7,278 nt of DNA from Acidobacteriaceae bacterium (GTDB lineage Bacteria > Acidobacteriota > Terriglobia > Terriglobales > Acidobacteriaceae). Of this stretch, positions 4,284 to 7,278 are shown piece by piece. Position 1 is the stretch's first letter; each line of letters starts with the position of its first letter. The stretch lies in contig PMWR01000317.1 in assembly GCA_003166055.1 (NCBI GenBank), positions 1-7,278 on the forward strand, given 5' to 3'. The translations under genes were made by a program, and so were the position numbers. The notes beneath the pieces are model-generated. The model did no database searches and was not told where the DNA came from. It saw nothing but the letters and a program-made list of their open reading frames with translations.

Positions 4284-5423
4284 TTAGTTGAACAGGTCCT
4301 TCATCTTCTCGAGCAGCCCGGGGGACGAGGGCCTATTGTCGACGGTCAGCGACTCGGCCAGCTCTTTGACCAGTTCGCGCTGAGTACGGCTGAGCTTGCG
4401 CGGGATCTGGACGATGACCTTGACCACCAGGTCGCCGTGGCCCTTCTCGTTGAGGTAAGGCACACCGCGGCCGCGAACGCGCACCTCCTTGCCACTCTGC
4501 ACGCCCTCGGGAACTCTGAGGGTCACAGGGCCATCAATACCGGCAATCTCGATCTCCGCGCCCAGTGCTGCCTGCGGAAAGCTGATTGGAACCACGCAGT
4601 GCAAGTCGTTGCCCTTGCGCTCAAACAGATCGTGGGCGCGAATGGAGAGCACGATGTAGAGGTCGCCGCGAGGGCCGCCCGATCGACCGGCGTCGCCTTC
4701 GCCCGTATAGCGAATGCGGGTTCCATCTTCAACGCCGCGCGGCACCTTGACGTTCAGTTTGAACTCGCTGGTGACGCGGGTTTGGCCGCGACAGGTCTGG
4801 CATGGATCGCCGATGACCGAGCCGGAACCGCCGCACGCGCTGCAGGTGCGGGCCACGGAGAAGAATCCCTGCTGATACCGAAGCTGGCCGCGGCCCTGGC
4901 ACTGGCTGCAAACGGAAGGCCCGCGCCCTGAGGCGCTGCCCCGGCCGTTGCAGGCCGTGCAGGTTTCATGCCGGCGCAGTTTGACCTCGGTCTCGGTGCC
5001 GAAGATGGCGTCTTGAAACTCGATGGCCAAATCAAAGCGCAGGTCGTCGCCGCGCTGCTGGCGTGTTCCGCGCTGCGAACTTCCGCCCACATTGAACATT
5101 TCACCGAACAAATCGCCGAAGATGTCGCCGATGTCCACACCGCCGGCGAAGGGACCCGCGCCGAAGCCCGAGCCTTGCCCGCCCAGCCCGGCGTGGCCGT
5201 AGCGGTCGTAGGCGGCGCGCTTCTGCGGGTCGCTCAGCACCTGGTAGGCTTCGCTGGCGGTCTTGAACTTCTCTTCAGCGGCATGATCGCCGGGGTTGCG
5301 GTCAGGATGGTACCTGAGCGCCTGCTTGCGATAGGCGCTCTTCAATTCCTGGTCACCGGCGTCACGAGAGACACCAAGTACTTCGTAGTAGTCTGCTTTG
5401 CTCACGTTTGTATGGGGACTCAT
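4284..5423 (-). CDS. dnaJ: Chaperone protein DnaJ
   Basis: A 379-residue type I J-domain protein that brings unfolded substrates to DnaK and stimulates its ATPase in the cytoplasm. The J domain covers about residues 10-75 ([12 protein letters not shown]...) with the HPD motif at 39-41. A Gly/Phe-rich region (79-110) contains [12 protein letters not shown]. Four zinc-binding repeats follow at C155-C158, C172-C175, C194-C197 and C208-C211; all eight Cys are present, but the fourth reads CQTCRGQT, with Thr in place of the last Gly of CxxCxGxG. The C-terminal substrate-binding domains run from about 218 to 345 ([17 protein letters not shown]..., [20 protein letters not shown]). Length is normal. 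The ATG at 5423 has only a weak AGAAAAGA upstream; a GTG at 5405 ([11 protein letters not shown]) is an alternative. It starts 36 bp after the grpE stop on the same strand and ends the hrcA-grpE-dnaJ cluster. Confidence 0.97.
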   Translation of the reverse strand: MSPHTNVSKADYYEVLGVSRDAGDQELKSAYRKQALRYHPDRNPGDHAAEEKFKTASEAYQVLSDPQKRAAYDRYGHAGLGGQGSGFGAGPFAGGVDIGDIFGDLFGEMFNVGGSSQRGTRQQRGDDLRFDLAIEFQDAIFGTETEVKLRRHETCTACNGRGSASGRGPSVCSQCQGRGQLRYQQGFFSVARTCSACGGSGSVIGDPCQTCRGQTRVTSEFKLNVKVPRGVEDGTRIRYTGEGDAGRSGGPRGDLYIVLSIRAHDLFERKGNDLHCVVPISFPQAALGAEIEIAGIDGPVTLRVPEGVQSGKEVRVRGRGVPYLNEKGHGDLVVKVIVQIPRKLSRTQRELVKELAESLTVDNRPSSPGLLEKMKDLFN

Positions 5424-5459
5424 TCTTTTCTATTAGAACTCATTCCTTGCAATTTGGAT

Positions 5460-6080
5460 TCATTCGCTCGTCTGTTTTGGATTCGAGACCACGCGGACCA
5501 GCGCCGGACGCAGCAGGCGGTCGCGCAACTTGTAGCCGCGGCGAATCTCTTCAGCAACATGCTGATCGGGCATGTCTTCGCGCTCAACCGAGCCGAGCGC
5601 CTCATGCAGACGCGGGTCGAAGGCCTCGCCAACGGTGGTTACCGGATTCACCTGCAACTGGCGCAGAATCTCCTCCATCTGTTTCACAATCAGGCCGACG
5701 CCCGAGCGCAACTGCCCCTCGGTGCCGGCGGATTTGAGCGCCAGCTCAAAATTGTCAAGCACGGGCAGAAACTGCTCGACGACGTTGCCCGTGGCATATT
5801 CGCGAAACTCGATCCGCTCGCGCTCGGCGCGCTTGCGGGCGTTTTCAAACTCCGCCTGCAACCGTGCCAGGCGATCGAGCAACTGGTCGCGCTCGGCCTT
5901 CAACTGGTCGAATTCTTCCCGGCTCACCGGCTCCGGCTGTCCCGTCGGCGCTTCGACATCCGCTGCTGCCGTTTCCACGGCCGATTCTGCCTCAGCAGCG
6001 ACGGATGCGGCATCGGCCGGCTCCAATACGGTCAACTTTGTTTCCTCTTTCGGCATATCTTTACGCACTCTCCGAAACAT
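5460..6080 (-). CDS. grpE: GrpE, nucleotide-exchange factor for DnaK
   Basis: A 206-residue GrpE that releases ADP from DnaK and so resets the chaperone cycle; it acts as a cytoplasmic dimer. Residues 1-50 are an acidic, Ala-rich, probably disordered tail. A long coiled-coil helix follows (about 52-100: EEFDQLKAERDQLLDRLARLQAEFENARKRAERE), then VVEQFLPVLDNFELAL, and the C-terminal beta domain with the family signature FDPRLHEALGSVE (155-167) and GYKLRDRLLRPALVRV (182-197). Length is usual. The ATG at 6080 is supported by AGGAAAAG with 7 nt between AGGA and the start; a second in-frame Met at residue 9 also fits and cannot be excluded. It lies 115 bp after hrcA, with a foldable segment in between, and 36 bp before dnaJ. 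Confidence 0.97.
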   Translation of the reverse strand: MFRRVRKDMPKEETKLTVLEPADAASVAAEAESAVETAAADVEAPTGQPEPVSREEFDQLKAERDQLLDRLARLQAEFENARKRAERERIEFREYATGNVVEQFLPVLDNFELALKSAGTEGQLRSGVGLIVKQMEEILRQLQVNPVTTVGEAFDPRLHEALGSVEREDMPDQHVAEEIRRGYKLRDRLLRPALVRVVSNPKQTSE

Positions 6081-6083
6081 CGT

Positions 6084-6091
6084 CTTTTCCT
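6084..6091 (-). promoter_or_regulatory. grpE ribosome binding site
   Basis: AGGAAAAG on the minus strand, with 7 nt between AGGA and the ATG at 6080. It supports this start over the Met at residue 9. The AGGA core could pair with an upstream TTCCCTG (6111-6117), see the adjacent inverted repeat. Confidence 0.65.
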
Positions 6092-6113
6092 GATTCCATG
6101 ATAATTTGCGCAG

Positions 6114-6162
6114 GGAACTCGCCGCATCCCCCGGCGCTTTAGTCCATTCTTTTCAGAGTTCC
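6114..6162 (-). repeat. Nested inverted repeats in the hrcA-grpE intercistronic region
   Basis: Outer arms GGAACTC (6114-6120) and GAGTTCC (6156-6162) are a perfect 7-bp inverted repeat with a 35-nt interval. Inside, GCCG (6121-6124) and CGGC (6132-6135) form a second stem abutting the left outer arm, with a 7-nt loop. In the minus-strand transcript the two stems could stack coaxially with a 20-nt bulge. No U-tract follows. A cis-regulatory RNA is possible but unproven. Confidence 0.4.
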
Positions 6163-6195
6163 ATTTGGGGAAGGCGCTGGGCGCTAATTGAACGG

Positions 6196-7278
6196 TTAGC
6201 TTGCCGGGACCTCAAGAATGCGCTCCGAAAGCCGGGCGATGTAGCGAACTGCCTGGATCATCTCCTGATATTGGATGCGCGTGGGTGCGATTACGGCTAC
6301 GGTGCCCAGGTTCGCGCCGCCCAGGCGGGCTGGCGCGCCAATCAGCACCAGGTCCTGCATGGCGGGAGAGGCGCCGTCGAGCCCGACCACCACGCGCACT
6401 TCCTGCTGGCGGCCGTCGACATAGGCTGTCAGCAGTTCCACCAGCCGTTGTTTGGCTTCCAGGGCCAGCAGCATTTGGCGCAGGCGCTCGCGGTCCAGTT
6501 CAGCGGTGATCAGGTTGGCCATGCCATCCACAAAGATGGCCGGGCCCGTTTCGTCGCCTGCCAGAGCGCCCTTGCGGCAGAGTTCCTCGACCGAATCGAG
6601 CATCTGGCGATAGGCCTGGCGATCCGCTTCGATGCGCCGGGCAACCTCAGTGCGGATTCGCTCGATGGGCCAGCCGCGGAAGTTCTCATTCAGATAGCGA
6701 GCGGCCGTCTCCAACTCCACATGCGCCAACTCGCGGTCGAGGGCGAGCACGCGATCCTGCACTGCGCCCGCCTGGGTCACCAGCACCGCCAGGACGCGAC
6801 CCGGGGAGAGGCGTGAGAAATGGATGTGCTCCAGTACCTGGCCGGCCGTGGAGCTGGCCAGTGCCACGCCGAGTCCGCTGGAGATGAGAGCCAGCACATG
6901 CGATGTGCGCTCAAGATAGTCATGGGAGCTGGCGACGCCGGAGAAATAATCTTCAATCTGGCCGCGCCGCGCTTCGCTCAACGTGGCTTGATTTTGCGGA
7001 ATGGACGCGGTGGTCTGCGCGCCCTGGGCTGTACGGCCCAGTTGTGACCCCGACTGGATGATCTGTTCAACGTAGTAGCGAAAGGCCGCGGCGGTGGGAA
7101 CCCGGCCGGCCGAGGTATGCGGCTGCTCCAGCAGGCCTGCTTCCGCCAGCGTAACCATCACGTTGCGTACGGTGGCCGAGCTGAGGCCCTCGCGGTCGGC
7201 AAAGGAGTGCGCAACCGCTTGCGAAGCCACAGGCTCGCCGGTAGCGATGTAGAGATCGATGATGGCCGTAAGCACCAG
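6196..7278 (-). CDS. hrcA: Heat-inducible transcription repressor HrcA (5' partial)
   Basis: The repressor of class I heat-shock genes, which binds the CIRCE inverted repeat and depends on GroEL for activity in characterised bacteria. 360 residues are present; the frame is open to the window edge and the family's usual first residues are missing, so the true start lies beyond base 7278 and the GTG at 7275 is internal. The sequence begins LVLTAIIDLYIATGEPVAS, followed by the winged helix (GLSSATVRNVMVTLAEAGLLEQPHTSAGRVPTAAAFRYYVEQII). A Gln/Ser/Thr-rich linker of about 25 residues (76-100) comes next, then the dimerisation/GAF-like part (VLEHIHFSRLSPGRVLAVLVTQAG) and the C-terminal segment with VRVVVGLDG and GTVAVIAPTRIQYQEMIQAVRYIARL. 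The complete protein would be longer than the usual 340-350 residues, partly owing to the linker. It heads the hrcA-grpE-dnaJ cluster; any CIRCE element should lie upstream, outside the window. Confidence 0.96.
   Translation of the reverse strand: MVLTAIIDLYIATGEPVASQAVAHSFADREGLSSATVRNVMVTLAEAGLLEQPHTSAGRVPTAAAFRYYVEQIIQSGSQLGRTAQGAQTTASIPQNQATLSEARRGQIEDYFSGVASSHDYLERTSHVLALISSGLGVALASSTAGQVLEHIHFSRLSPGRVLAVLVTQAGAVQDRVLALDRELAHVELETAARYLNENFRGWPIERIRTEVARRIEADRQAYRQMLDSVEELCRKGALAGDETGPAIFVDGMANLITAELDRERLRQMLLALEAKQRLVELLTAYVDGRQQEVRVVVGLDGASPAMQDLVLIGAPARLGGANLGTVAVIAPTRIQYQEMIQAVRYIARLSERILEVPAS

Noticed and set aside
5420..5443. A seven-codon leader peptide (MSSNRKE) whose stop overlaps the dnaJ start codon as ATGA
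   Set aside because: The AAGGA before its ATG has no spacing at all, so initiation is unlikely, and such a short frame can occur by chance.
6081..6200. A CIRCE element upstream of grpE, prompted by GCTAA (6183-6187) and TTAGC (6196-6200)
   Set aside because: CIRCE is TTAGCACTC-N9-GAGTGCTAA; these arms have the opposite orientation and lack the ACTC/GAGT parts, and one arm overlaps the hrcA stop. CIRCE is expected upstream of hrcA, off the window.
4224..6816. Long plus-strand open frames (4224-4931, 4968-6101, 6106-6816) antisense to dnaJ, grpE and hrcA
   Set aside because: They lie opposite three secure chaperone genes, show no recognisable domain, and are rich in the Ala/Leu/Gln residues expected from reading GC-rich genes backwards.

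Overview
The window looks like an ordinary chromosomal stretch of a moderately GC-rich bacterium (roughly 58-60% GC by eye), most likely an Acidobacteriota member. This rests on the cadC-like winged-helix/TolB-like protein, the Tat-exported ankyrin protein, and an intergenic repeat with a TGGGTGCCCCAT start and a CCCTGAGCGCAGTCGAAGGG core that I associate from memory with acidobacterial genomes. The taxonomic call is inference, not proof.

Left part, plus strand: the 3' end of rho (1-255); a membrane-anchored one-component regulator (368-1291) with an OmpR/PhoB-type winged helix, one membrane helix and a TolB-like periplasmic domain; a Tat-exported ankyrin-repeat protein (1407-2261); a small secreted protein of unknown function (about 2391-2852); and a complete tRNA-Ala with anticodon CGC (2956-3031).

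Right part, minus strand: reading from the right edge, hrcA (5' end off the window), grpE and dnaJ form a heat-shock operon with no dnaK in it. About 250 bp of intergenic DNA follows, holding a repeat-like segment and a palindromic candidate operator. Next comes a two-gene unit, a MarR-family regulator and a membrane-anchored SRPBCC protein, whose coding regions overlap by ATGA. This unit converges on the tRNA.

HrcA is the heat-shock repressor, GrpE the DnaK nucleotide-exchange factor and DnaJ the J-domain co-chaperone; all three serve DnaK, which must be encoded elsewhere. The MarR protein probably controls its own two-gene unit through the 4043-4070 inverted repeats. I see no mobile element, CRISPR array, prophage or clearly new multi-gene system. 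The features most worth a second look are non-coding: a perfect 28-bp palindrome inside the TolB-like coding region (901-928), a foldable hrcA-grpE intercistronic segment that may involve the grpE ribosome binding site, and the MarR candidate operator.
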